Assembly (NCBI GenBank): GCA_900316275.1
Contig: ONCF01000001.1
Location: 1-47,894 of the forward strand
DNA: 47,894 bases
From: an uncultured Veillonellaceae bacterium
GTDB taxonomy: Bacteria > Bacillota > Negativicutes > Selenomonadales > Selenomonadaceae
Direction: 5' to 3'
Shown: positions 15,804-23,955 of the stretch, piece after piece
Numbering within the stretch: position 1 is the stretch's first letter
Layout of the letters: every line of letters begins with the position of its first letter
Notes under the pieces: model-generated
The model's input: only the letters and a program-made list of their open reading frames with translations
The model's database searches: none
Told to the model about the DNA's origin: nothing
Program-made: the position numbers and the translations under genes

Positions 15804-17057
15804 ATGCAGATTGGTACGGATGTACTGGTAAAACGTTTTTTGGACTATGTGTCGTATGCGACGCAGTCGGATGAGGAGAACGACCAGGTCTGGCCGTCGA
15901 CGCCGGGGCAGATGGTGCTGGCCAAGCATATCGCGGCGGAGCTGAAGGGGCTCGGCCTGACGGATGTGGAGGTCGATGAGCACGCCTATATCATGGCGAC
16001 GCTGCCGGCGAACGGCTGCGTCGCGGCGCCGACCGTGGGTTTTATCGCGCATCTCGATACGGCGATGGACGCGCCGGGCGATGGCATCAAGCCGCAGATT
16101 ATCAAGGCGTATGACGGGCAGGATATCGTGCTGAACGCGGCGCAAAATATCGTGTTCCGCACGGCGGATTTCCCCGAGATTAAACGCTATGCGGGGCAGG
16201 ATATCATCATGACGGACGGCACGACGCTGCTGGGCGCCGACGACAAGGCCGGCGTCACGAGCATTATCAGTGCCATCGAGTACCTCGTGCAGCACCCGGA
16301 GCTCAAACACGGGAAAATCCGCATCGGCTTTACGCCCGATGAGGAGACGGGGCGCAGCGCGGCGAAATTTGACGTGAAGAAATTTGCGGCGGACTTCGCC
16401 TACACGGTGGATGGCGGCGAAATCGGCGGCCTGGAGTACGAGAATTTCAACGCGGCCAATCCCGTCATCACGTTCCACGGCGTCAGCGTGCACACGGGCG
16501 ACGCCAAGGGCAAAATGAAGAACGCGCTCTCGCTCGCGAGCGAGTGGCAGCAAATGCTGCCGGCGGGCGAGAAACCGGAGTACACCGAGGGCTACGAGGG
16601 CTTTTTCCACGTGTACAAGCTGGCGGGCGGCTGTGAAAAGGCCGTCATGCATATGCTCGTGCGCGACCACGACAAAGAAAAGTTCGCGGCGCGCAAAAAG
16701 CTGCTCGACGAGATGGCGGCGTTCTTCAACGCGAAATACGGTGCGGGCACGGTAGAAATCGAGCCGCACGATGTGTATTTTAACATGCTGGAGCAAATTG
16801 AAAACGGCCATATGTATGTGGTGGACCTTGCAAAACAGGCAATGACGGAACTGGGCCTCGAGCCGGATGTGCAGCCCATCCGCGGCGGCACGGACGGCGC
16901 ACAGCTCTCGTTCCGCGGCCTGCCCTGCCCGAATCTCTTCACGGGCGGTGCAAATTTCCACGGCCGCTTTGAATATCTGCCCGTGCCGTCGTTGCAGGCG
17001 GCGGCCAATACGGTGCTGCAGATTATGCTGGACACGGGTAAACTGATGCGGCGCTGA
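15804..17057 (+). CDS. pepT: Peptidase T (aminotripeptidase)
   Basis: This 417-residue cytoplasmic M20-family dizinc aminopeptidase removes the N-terminal residue from tripeptides. The family motifs are visible: GFIAHLDTAMD (first metal histidine and catalytic Asp), TLLGADDKAG, FTPDEETG with the catalytic Glu pair, DGGEIGGLEYENFNAA, SVHTGDAKGKM and the C-terminal IRGGTDGAQLS and GGANFHGRFE. Length matches the roughly 410 residues usual for PepT. The ATG at 15804 follows CAGAGGTG and a promoter at 15735; the frame stays open upstream but would include the promoter. Confidence 0.95.
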   Translation: MQIGTDVLVKRFLDYVSYATQSDEENDQVWPSTPGQMVLAKHIAAELKGLGLTDVEVDEHAYIMATLPANGCVAAPTVGFIAHLDTAMDAPGDGIKPQIIKAYDGQDIVLNAAQNIVFRTADFPEIKRYAGQDIIMTDGTTLLGADDKAGVTSIISAIEYLVQHPELKHGKIRIGFTPDEETGRSAAKFDVKKFAADFAYTVDGGEIGGLEYENFNAANPVITFHGVSVHTGDAKGKMKNALSLASEWQQMLPAGEKPEYTEGYEGFFHVYKLAGGCEKAVMHMLVRDHDKEKFAARKKLLDEMAAFFNAKYGAGTVEIEPHDVYFNMLEQIENGHMYVVDLAKQAMTELGLEPDVQPIRGGTDGAQLSFRGLPCPNLFTGGANFHGRFEYLPVPSLQAAANTVLQIMLDTGKLMRR

Positions 17058-17065
17058 GGCCTGTG

Positions 17066-17103
17066 TTAGGGGAACGTTGACGTTTTAAGCAGCGTTCCCG
17101 TAA
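17066..17103. repeat. Short hairpin resembling joined ends of the palindromic repeat
   Basis: TTAGGGGAACG (17066-17076) is inverted at 17093-17103 with one mismatch. The right half (17078-17103) resembles the right end of repeat copy 1 (119-145), agreeing at 22 of 26 positions by eye, and the left half resembles the left terminal repeat of copy 2. It may be a remnant carrying only the two terminal repeats, or an unrelated hairpin. It lies in the 81-base gap between pepT and def and has no T tract. Confidence 0.35.
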
Positions 17104-17138
17104 GCTTTCACGCAAAGAAATAAGGAGAAAACGCTTTT

Positions 17139-17606
17139 ATGGCATTACTGGATATCCGCAAGGCGGGCGACCCCGTACTGAAAGAGGTCTGCCAGCCCGT
17201 GGAGAAAATCGACAAAAAACTCAAACAGCTGCTCGACGACATGGCAGACACGATGTACGAGAGCGACGGCGTGGGCATCGCGGCACCGCAGGTGGGCGTG
17301 CCCATCCGTGCCGTGGTCATTGACTGTCAGGATGAGCACGGCCTCGTCGAGCTCATCAACCCGGTCATCACGTTCCGGGAGGGGAAGGCTACGGATACAG
17401 AGGGCTGCCTCTCCGTACCCGATATCTTCGGCGAGGTTGAGCGCGCGGCCAAGGTCAAGGTGGATTACCTGAACCGCCGTGGCAAGCAGCAGCATCTGAC
17501 GGCGAAGGGTCTGCTCGCGCGTTGCATTCAGCACGAGTGCGACCACCTCGAGGGGCAGCTCTTTATTGATATTGCGCAGAGCATTCACAGGGGGCAGGAC
17601 AAGTGA
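17139..17606 (+). CDS. def: Peptide deformylase
   Basis: The 155-residue enzyme removes the formyl group from the N-terminal methionine of new proteins. All three family motifs are present: GVGIAAPQVG (about 45-54), EGCLSVP (about 89-95, metal Cys) and HECDHLEG (about 132-139, two metal histidines and catalytic Glu). It overlaps fmt by 4 bases, the classical def-fmt pairing that joins formyl removal with formyl addition. A GGAGAAAA site precedes the start. Confidence 0.97.
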   Translation: MALLDIRKAGDPVLKEVCQPVEKIDKKLKQLLDDMADTMYESDGVGIAAPQVGVPIRAVVIDCQDEHGLVELINPVITFREGKATDTEGCLSVPDIFGEVERAAKVKVDYLNRRGKQQHLTAKGLLARCIQHECDHLEGQLFIDIAQSIHRGQDK

Positions 17607-18550
17607 AACGCTTTCGGGTCATTTTCATGGGTACGCCGGAGTTCGCCGTGCCCTGCCTCGCGGCGTTGCACGAGCACTGCGAGGTGCTCGGCGTCGTGAC
17701 GCAGCCGGACAAGCCGCGTGGCCGGGGCAAAAAACTTATGCCCACGCCGGTGAAAGCCTGGGCTGTGGCGCACGAGCTGCCCGTGTGGCAGCCGGAGAAA
17801 GTCAAGACGGCGGAGTTCACACAGTTTTTGCAGGCGCAAAAGCCGGACCTCATCGTGGTCGTGGCCTTTGGGCAGATTCTCTCGCAGGCCATCCTCGATA
17901 TCCCGCCCTATGGCTGCATCAACGTGCATGCTTCGCTGTTGCCGCGCTATCGCGGCGCGGCCCCCATGCAGTGGTGTATTATCAACGGCGAGCAGGAGAC
18001 GGGTGTCACGACCATGTTTATGGACGCGGGCCTCGATACGGGTGATATGCTGCTGCGGCAGACGCTGCCCATCGGCCCCGACACGACGCTCGCCAAGGTG
18101 CATGACGGCCTCATGGCCATGGGGGCGGAAGTGTTGCTGCAGACGCTCACACAGCTGTCTGACGGCACGCTCCAGCGCACGCCGCAGACGGGCGAGTCGA
18201 ACTACGCGCCGATGCTCACGAAGGAGACTGGGCATATCGACTGGCGGCAGGGCGCCCAGCAGGTGCACAACCTCGTGCGCGGCCTCGACTCCTGGCCGGG
18301 CGCCTATACGTATCTCGGCGCAGAGAAATACAAAATCTGGCGCACGCAGCTGACGACACAGTCAACGACGGCGGCGCCGGGCACGCTGCTCGCGGCGGAC
18401 AAGCAGCAGGGACTGCTCGTGGCGACGGGTGACGGCGTGCTGCGCGTGCTGGAGCTGCAGGCACCGGGCAAGAAGCGCATGGCCGTGGCGGATTATCTGA
18501 ACGGCCACGGCTTTGTGTTGCCGGCCTGCTTTGCCTCGCCGGAGGCGTGA
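17603..18550 (+). CDS. fmt: Methionyl-tRNA formyltransferase
   Basis: The 315-residue protein formylates initiator Met-tRNA using 10-formyl-tetrahydrofolate. FMGTPEFAVP at the N-terminus, the catalytic region INVHASLLPRYRGAAPMQW, and GVTTMFMDAGLDTGDML are diagnostic; the smaller C-terminal tRNA-binding domain follows from about 205. It starts with GTG overlapping the def stop (GTGA). Confidence 0.97.
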   Translation: MKRFRVIFMGTPEFAVPCLAALHEHCEVLGVVTQPDKPRGRGKKLMPTPVKAWAVAHELPVWQPEKVKTAEFTQFLQAQKPDLIVVVAFGQILSQAILDIPPYGCINVHASLLPRYRGAAPMQWCIINGEQETGVTTMFMDAGLDTGDMLLRQTLPIGPDTTLAKVHDGLMAMGAEVLLQTLTQLSDGTLQRTPQTGESNYAPMLTKETGHIDWRQGAQQVHNLVRGLDSWPGAYTYLGAEKYKIWRTQLTTQSTTAAPGTLLAADKQQGLLVATGDGVLRVLELQAPGKKRMAVADYLNGHGFVLPACFASPEA

Positions 18551-18605
18551 GCGGCAGCGCAGTTATTTTTGATTTGTGTGTTGGCGGAGGTATGCACTAC
18601 CAACC

Positions 18606-19454
18606 ATGCAGGAAAAGAAAAACATCGTAGTGCCGGGACGGCCGAAAAAGCGCCTGTTCCTCGGCCTGTTACTGGGTGCGACGGCTCTGTGGGCCGTCGT
18701 GCTCTATGCTTTATGGTCCATTATGCAGCCGGGACTGGCGGCGCTGGCCACGTGGCTGCCCGCCGTCGTGGGCGGCGTGTTTGCGGCGCTCATCGGGCTT
18801 GTGCTGCTCGGCATTTTGAACATCGTGCTGGCCATCAACCAGCTGCCTTTTTTGCGGCTCTGCCAAAAACAGAGCTATGCGCTCATCAACGCGCTGTTTC
18901 CGTGGGCCGTGCGCCTCGGGCGGCCGTTCGGCATTAAAAGGCGGCAGCTCGAGGGTTCGTTTATCGCCGTGAGCAACGTGCTCTTTCAGCGGCAGCATAT
19001 TCAGGTGCCGGCGGACCGGCTGCTCGTCGTGACGCCGCACTGTTTGCAGCTCGCGACCTGCCCACGCAAGATTACGCGCGACCCGCACAACTGCCAGCAA
19101 TGCGGCGGCTGTGATATCGGCGCACTCGTGGCGCTGGCCGACGAAATGGGTTTCCATTTTTTCGTGGCCACGGGCGGCACGCTCGCGCGGCAGATTGTCT
19201 ACACGACGCGGCCACAGGCTGTGCTGGCCATCGCCTGTGAGCGCGATCTCATGAGCGGCATTCAGGATGTGTATCCGCTGCCAGCCGTGGGCGTGCTGAA
19301 CATCCGCCCGAACGGCCCCTGCTACAACACGCATGTGGACGTGGCAGCCGTGCGGCGCGAGCTCGAGCAGATTATCCTGCCGGGCACGGCGCATCCGCGC
19401 ACGCAGAAAGAGGCCATTCTCGGCCCTATGCAAAGGAAAGAGGACGATGATTGA
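18606..19454 (+). CDS. DUF116 membrane protein
   Basis: The 282-residue protein has two hydrophobic segments near the N-terminus (about 17-40 and 48-75) and a soluble DUF116 domain. This carries a cysteine set CPRK...C..CGGCDIGAL (about 155-175) and later CERD and NGPCYNTHV, consistent with metal or Fe-S binding. Function is unknown. It commonly sits next to fmt and rsmB in Firmicutes and does so here, overlapping rsmB by 8 bases. The start is uncertain: ATG 18606 fits the homology, but its GGAGG at 18586-18590 is unusually distant; GTG 18576 is an in-frame alternative. Confidence 0.85.
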   Translation: MQEKKNIVVPGRPKKRLFLGLLLGATALWAVVLYALWSIMQPGLAALATWLPAVVGGVFAALIGLVLLGILNIVLAINQLPFLRLCQKQSYALINALFPWAVRLGRPFGIKRRQLEGSFIAVSNVLFQRQHIQVPADRLLVVTPHCLQLATCPRKITRDPHNCQQCGGCDIGALVALADEMGFHFFVATGGTLARQIVYTTRPQAVLAIACERDLMSGIQDVYPLPAVGVLNIRPNGPCYNTHVDVAAVRRELEQIILPGTAHPRTQKEAILGPMQRKEDDD

Positions 19455-20790
19455 TCAGGCCCGCCAACTGGCGGTAAAAATCTTAATGGAGGTCTACACG
19501 CAGGACGCCTATGCGAACGTGGCGCTGGCGCGCAATCTGCGTCAGACGGAGCTTACGGCGCAGGACCGGCGCTTTGTGACGGAGCTCGTCTACGGCACAG
19601 TGCGGGCGGGGGAGACACTGGATTGGATACTCCGGCGCTATGTGAACCGGCCACTGAAAAAAATCGAGCCGCGTATTCTGGCTATTTTGCGGCTGGGGCT
19701 CTACCAGCTGTTTTATCTCGATAAAGTGCCGGTCTCGGCGGCCTGCAATACGGCGGTGGAACTCGCTAAGCAAGGCGGGCATCGCGGCAGTGCGGGTTTT
19801 GTGAACGCGGTGCTACGCACGGCCGTGCGCGAGCCGGCCAAAGCGGCATTCCCTACGGGCAAAGGTCACGCGACGGAAAACCTTGCGCTCACGGCCCAGC
19901 ATCCGCAGTGGCTCGTCAAGCATTGGGTCAAAATGTTCGGCTTCGACGCGGCTGCAGCGCTCGCGGCGGCCAACAATACGGAGGCACCGCTTTGCCTGCG
20001 CACGAACACGTTGCGCACGACACCCGCGGAACTGGCGCAGGCGCTCGCGGCGGCAGACGTGACCTGTACGCCCTCACGCTGGGCGCCCGAGGGCTTTGTC
20101 GTGACGGCGCACGGTGCGCTGGACGCGCTGGCACCGTTGCAGGACGGGCGCTGCCAGGTGCAGGATGAGAGTTCGATGCTCGTCGCGCACGTCGTGGACC
20201 CGCAGCCGGGTGAATGTATCATCGACTGCTGCGCGGCGCCGGGCGGCAAGACGACGCACCTCGCACAGCGCATGCAGAACCGCGGCCGCATCGTCGCGGG
20301 TGATATTTACGAGCACAAGCTCGCGCGCATTCAGGAAAATGCCGACCGGCTCGGCATCAGCATCATCGAGCCCGTGCTCGTCGACGCGCGGGAAATCGGC
20401 GCGCGCTATGCAGGCGTGGCCGACCGCGTGCTCGTCGACGCGCCCTGCTCGGGTCTTGGCGTGCTCAGGCGCAAGCCTGACGCGCGCTGGCATAAAACGC
20501 TGGCGGAGGTACAGGCTCTGCCCGCACTGCAGCGGGCAATTTTGCAGAGCGCGGCGCAGGCTGTGCGGCCGGGCGGCGTGCTCGTCTACAGCACCTGCAC
20601 CATCGAGCGTGCGGAAAATAAGGATGTAATAGCGGCGTTCCTGCGCGAGCATGCCGATTTTGCGCTGGAGCCAACGGGACATTTCCTGCCCCTGCCCAGC
20701 GCGCACGCTGAAGACCAGATGATACAGCTGTATCCGCATGTTGACGGTACGGACGGTTTCTTTATCGCCCGTCTGCGCCGTCAGGCGTAA
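19447..20790 (+). CDS. rsmB: 16S rRNA (cytosine-967-C5)-methyltransferase
   Basis: The 447-residue protein has an N-terminal NusB-like RNA-binding domain (about 1-140) and a C-terminal Rossmann SAM methyltransferase domain. CCAAPGGKT is the SAM loop, DAPCSGLGVLRRKPD contains Cys334, and YSTCTIERAEN holds the second catalytic cysteine, as expected of m5C RNA methyltransferases of the RsmB/Sun type. It begins inside the DUF116 gene's last codons (GGAAAGAGG upstream). A 117-base gap with no recognised gene or clear promoter follows. Confidence 0.96.
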   Translation: MIDQARQLAVKILMEVYTQDAYANVALARNLRQTELTAQDRRFVTELVYGTVRAGETLDWILRRYVNRPLKKIEPRILAILRLGLYQLFYLDKVPVSAACNTAVELAKQGGHRGSAGFVNAVLRTAVREPAKAAFPTGKGHATENLALTAQHPQWLVKHWVKMFGFDAAAALAAANNTEAPLCLRTNTLRTTPAELAQALAAADVTCTPSRWAPEGFVVTAHGALDALAPLQDGRCQVQDESSMLVAHVVDPQPGECIIDCCAAPGGKTTHLAQRMQNRGRIVAGDIYEHKLARIQENADRLGISIIEPVLVDAREIGARYAGVADRVLVDAPCSGLGVLRRKPDARWHKTLAEVQALPALQRAILQSAAQAVRPGGVLVYSTCTIERAENKDVIAAFLREHADFALEPTGHFLPLPSAHAEDQMIQLYPHVDGTDGFFIARLRRQA

Positions 20791-20907
20791 GGGGCGCGTG
20801 AGGTTGTGACGGGCCTTAACGGTGGCAGGCGGGCATATGCGGCAACGTGTGCCTTTATGTGCCCTAACGCTGCCGTATAAGTCGGGGGCTTGCCAGAAGG
20901 AGTAACG

Positions 20908-21975
20908 ATGCAAAAGGAAATTTTCGGCTGTACGCTCGAGGAGTTGCAGTCTTTGCTGGCACCTTACAAGGTGCCAAAATTCCGCGCACGGCAGGTTGTG
21001 GAATGGATGTATCAGAAAGGCGCGCGCACGTTTGACACGATGACGAACCTGCCGAAGACCCTGCGCGGCGAGCTGGATGTGGCGTTTCATATCCAGCAGC
21101 CCGCGTGCCGCGATAGGCTGGATTCGTCCGACGGGCACACGTCAAAATTCCTGCTCGCGTTTGCCGACGGTACGGCGGTGGAGACGGTGCTCATGCGTCA
21201 GCCATACGGCAACAGCGTCTGCGTCTCGACGCAGGCGGGCTGCAACATGGGCTGCGCGTTCTGCGCCTCGACCGTACATGGCATGGCGCGTGACCTCACG
21301 GCGGGAGAGATGCTCGCGCAGGTCATCTACATCAACGATCTGCTGCGCACGGCGGAGCAGGGCAAGGTGGACACGCTCGTCATCATGGGCTCAGGTGAGC
21401 CACTTATGAACTATGACGCGGTCATCACGTTTCTGCATCTCTTGCATGAGCCGTACGTGCTCGGGATGGGCTACCGCAACATCACGCTCTCTACGTCGGG
21501 TATTGTGCCCGCCATGTATCTGCTGGCGGACGAGGGCCTGCCAATTTCCCTTTCCGTCTCGCTGCACGCGCCCAATCAGGAACTGCGCAGTGAGCTCATG
21601 CCCATCAACCGTAAATATCCGCTCGCGGACGTCGTAGCGGCGGCCAAGCACTACGCGGAGACAACAGGGCGGCGCGTGACGTATGAGTACATCCTCATCG
21701 ACCAGCTGAATGATGGCGAGGCGCAGGCGCGCGAGCTCGTGAAACTCCTGCGCGGCCAGCTCTGCAGCGTGAACCTCATCCCCATCAATCCCGTGCGGGA
21801 GCGGCAGCTGCTGCGGCCGAGCCGCGCGCGCATCGAGTGGTTCGAACGCTATCTGCGCCAGCACGGCCTGCAGGTGACACTGCGGCGTGAGATGGGCACG
21901 GACATCCAGGCGGCCTGCGGTCAGTTGCGCAACCAGCATCTGCAGGAAAGTACGCAAGGTGCCACGGAGGCTTAA
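20908..21975 (+). CDS. rlmN: Dual-specificity 23S rRNA/tRNA adenine-C2 methyltransferase RlmN
   Basis: This 355-residue radical SAM enzyme methylates C2 of A2503 in 23S rRNA and A37 in some tRNAs. The SAM cluster motif CNMGCAFC gives Cys112, Cys116 and Cys119; VIMGSGEPL, TLSTSGIVP and LSVSLHAPN are conserved, and the catalytic C-terminal cysteine is in IQAACGQL. AGAAGGAG supports ATG 20908. Its length and motifs favour RlmN over Cfr. Confidence 0.96.
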   Translation: MQKEIFGCTLEELQSLLAPYKVPKFRARQVVEWMYQKGARTFDTMTNLPKTLRGELDVAFHIQQPACRDRLDSSDGHTSKFLLAFADGTAVETVLMRQPYGNSVCVSTQAGCNMGCAFCASTVHGMARDLTAGEMLAQVIYINDLLRTAEQGKVDTLVIMGSGEPLMNYDAVITFLHLLHEPYVLGMGYRNITLSTSGIVPAMYLLADEGLPISLSVSLHAPNQELRSELMPINRKYPLADVVAAAKHYAETTGRRVTYEYILIDQLNDGEAQARELVKLLRGQLCSVNLIPINPVRERQLLRPSRARIEWFERYLRQHGLQVTLRREMGTDIQAACGQLRNQHLQESTQGATEA

Positions 21976-21987
21976 CGCAGTGTTTTC

Positions 21988-22016
21988 TTTAAAAAGTACA
22001 GTCTTTTTGTTATAAT
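21988..22016 (+). promoter_or_regulatory. Promoter of the FHA/phosphatase/kinase block
   Basis: A perfect TATAAT (22011-22016) stands 17 bases after TTTAAA (21988-21993), 43 bases before the first FHA gene. It allows the cell-wall signalling block to be transcribed apart from rlmN. Confidence 0.65.
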
Positions 22017-22058
22017 AGGTTAGATGTGCAGGCCCTGCGGGGCGGAGGGAGCGATAGT

Positions 22059-22793
22059 ATGGGATTAGGTAAAATGGAATCCTTCCTCGCCAATCACATC
22101 GAAGGATTCTTCAACAAGAAATTCAGCAGTGACCTCGAGCCGGTGGAGCTCATGCACGGGCTGGAAAAGGAAATCCGCCGGCAGTGCCGCGGCAAAGCGG
22201 GTGAGGCGGCACCGAACAACTTCGTCATCACGCTCGGCACGGAGGACTATCACCGCCTCTGCGCGCAGCGCATTATCGATGAGCTCACGACGTATGTGGA
22301 AAAGCAGGTCATCGTGCAGGATTGTGTGATGGACGGGCAGCTCAGGCTGAGCATCGGCCGCGAGGAGACGCTCTCGCGTGGCCTCTACGAACTGACCTCG
22401 TCCTACGGCGAGGCCGTCAGCGAGGACACGGAGCCGCATACGCTCGTGCTCGAGCGCTCACACCTCGACCCGCAGCGGCCACTCAATTTGCCAGCAGAGC
22501 ATAAATTTGTGTCGCTGGCGGTGACCGAGGGGCCGGATGAGGAGGCCTATCTGGAGTTCGGGGAAAAGCAGATTTATATCGGGCGGCGCGACAAAAATGA
22601 GTTTATTTTGACCGACAAGAATGCTTCGCGCCTGCATGCCTGGATTGATTACCAGCGGCACCGCCATGTGCTGCACGATGCACAGAGCACGAACGGCACG
22701 TTCGTGAACGGCACGCGTGTGCAGGCGGCCTGCCTGCAACCGGGTGACGAAATCCGCATCGGTGAGTCGCTCTTGCGTTACGAGGTGATTTGA
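22059..22793 (+). CDS. FHA-domain protein with N-terminal DUF3662 (FhaA-like)
   Basis: The 244-residue protein has an N-terminal domain (about 1-120, GKMESFLANHIEGFFNKKF onwards) like DUF3662 of mycobacterial FhaA and a C-terminal forkhead-associated domain (about 160-244) with IYIGRRDKNEF, SRLHAWI and NGTFVNG. FHA domains bind phosphothreonine. In the same operon are a PASTA kinase and a PP2C phosphatase, so it is probably a phosphorylation-dependent adaptor. GGAGGGAG precedes ATG 22059. It overlaps the next gene by 1 base. Confidence 0.88.
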   Translation: MGLGKMESFLANHIEGFFNKKFSSDLEPVELMHGLEKEIRRQCRGKAGEAAPNNFVITLGTEDYHRLCAQRIIDELTTYVEKQVIVQDCVMDGQLRLSIGREETLSRGLYELTSSYGEAVSEDTEPHTLVLERSHLDPQRPLNLPAEHKFVSLAVTEGPDEEAYLEFGEKQIYIGRRDKNEFILTDKNASRLHAWIDYQRHRHVLHDAQSTNGTFVNGTRVQAACLQPGDEIRIGESLLRYEVI

Positions 22794-23245
22794 TGCCGTT
22801 TACAGCCTATCTTTTGAAAGGCGTACGCGTCGTACTGGAGTACGGCATGTTGCTCTGGCTGCTCTGGTTCGTGACACGGCTGGCGCGCAGCATGTTTGGC
22901 GAAATGCGCCAGGCCCGGCGCGCGGCGCGGCCGCCGGAGGTGCAACGGGCCGAGGCCGTCATCACTGTGCTGGAGGCCGATGAGCCTGAGCTCGTGGGAC
23001 AGCGCTTTGCCTTTGCCGAGCAGATTACGTTCGGACGCGGCGCAGAGAACGATATCGTGATTCCCGAGAACTTCGTCTCACATCAGCACGCGCGCATTTA
23101 TCAGCAGGGCGGCCAGTACGTGGTCGAGGACCTCGGCAGCCGCAATCATACCTACGTGAACGATGAGCCCCTGCAGGGGGCGGCCTACCTGAAGCCGGGT
23201 GATACCATCCGCATCGGCATGGCTGAGTTCCAGTTCGAGAGGTGA
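22793..23245 (+). CDS. Membrane-anchored FHA-domain protein (FhaB-like)
   Basis: The product (150 residues) has one N-terminal membrane segment (about 6-30, LEYGMLLWLLWFVTRL), a short charged linker, and a C-terminal FHA domain with ITFGRGAENDIVI, VSHQHARI and LGSRNHTYVN. The architecture matches mycobacterial FhaB/FipA, which links kinase signalling to cell-wall and division proteins. ATG 22793 shares one base with the upstream stop codon. Confidence 0.88.
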   Translation: MPFTAYLLKGVRVVLEYGMLLWLLWFVTRLARSMFGEMRQARRAARPPEVQRAEAVITVLEADEPELVGQRFAFAEQITFGRGAENDIVIPENFVSHQHARIYQQGGQYVVEDLGSRNHTYVNDEPLQGAAYLKPGDTIRIGMAEFQFER

Positions 23246-23955
23246 ACGCAGTGTTACAGGTGTTTCAAGCCACGGATATCGGCCGCGTGCGCGCGACCAA
23301 CGAGGATAGCCTCGCCGTCTGTGCGCCCGCGAGCTATATCGTTGCCGATGGTATGGGCGGCGAGGCGGCAGGCGAGGTGGCCAGCCGTATCCTCGTGGAG
23401 ACGATGCAGGCCCAGCTGGCCGTCCGCTCGTCTGTAGACGGTGCAGCGCTGGCCTCGGCCATGCAGGTGGCCAACGTGGCCATTTTGCAATATGCGGCCA
23501 CGCATCCCGGCTGTCAGGGCATGGGCACGACTGCCACGGCGCTGCATATTGAGCAGGACACGGCCTGCTGGGCCCACGTGGGCGACAGCCGCCTCTACCT
23601 GTACCGGCAGGGACAGCTGCAGCAGGTGACGCGCGATCACTCCTACGTGGAGGATCTCGTGGCGAACGGCACGCTGACGCCGGAGGAGGCGCGCGTGCAT
23701 CCGCAGAAAAATATGCTGACGCGCGCCGTGGGCGTGGCACCGGCACTCAAAGTGGATACGGGCACCTTTGCCCTGCAAACGGGCGATATGCTGCTGTTGG
23801 CCACGGACGGGCTCATGAAACATGTGACGGATGAGGATATCGCCGCCCTGCTGGCCCAGCGGCCCGAGGACCCAGCGCAAGCGCTCGTGACGCAGGCGCT
23901 CAACGCGGGCGGCTCGGATAACGTGACGGTCATCGTGGTGGTGAAGGTGTCATGA
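23242..23955 (+). CDS. PP2C-type Ser/Thr phosphatase (PrpC/Stp/PstP)
   Basis: The 237-residue protein contains the PPM phosphatase metal-binding motifs: TNEDS, VADGMGGEAAGE, GDSRLYLY, the DHSYVEDL segment, ATDGL and GGSDNVTVIVV. It would reverse phosphorylation by the PASTA kinase at 26741. Unlike mycobacterial PstP it has no membrane segment, ending after the catalytic domain. It starts with GTG overlapping the FHA gene stop, and shares ATGA with the rodA-like gene. Confidence 0.93.
   Translation: MNAVLQVFQATDIGRVRATNEDSLAVCAPASYIVADGMGGEAAGEVASRILVETMQAQLAVRSSVDGAALASAMQVANVAILQYAATHPGCQGMGTTATALHIEQDTACWAHVGDSRLYLYRQGQLQQVTRDHSYVEDLVANGTLTPEEARVHPQKNMLTRAVGVAPALKVDTGTFALQTGDMLLLATDGLMKHVTDEDIAALLAQRPEDPAQALVTQALNAGGSDNVTVIVVVKVS

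Noticed and set aside
20791-20907. Small gene or RNA between rsmB and rlmN
   Set aside because: Short G/C-rich partial repeats are present, but no consistent stem, terminator or coding frame with a ribosome binding site could be supported.
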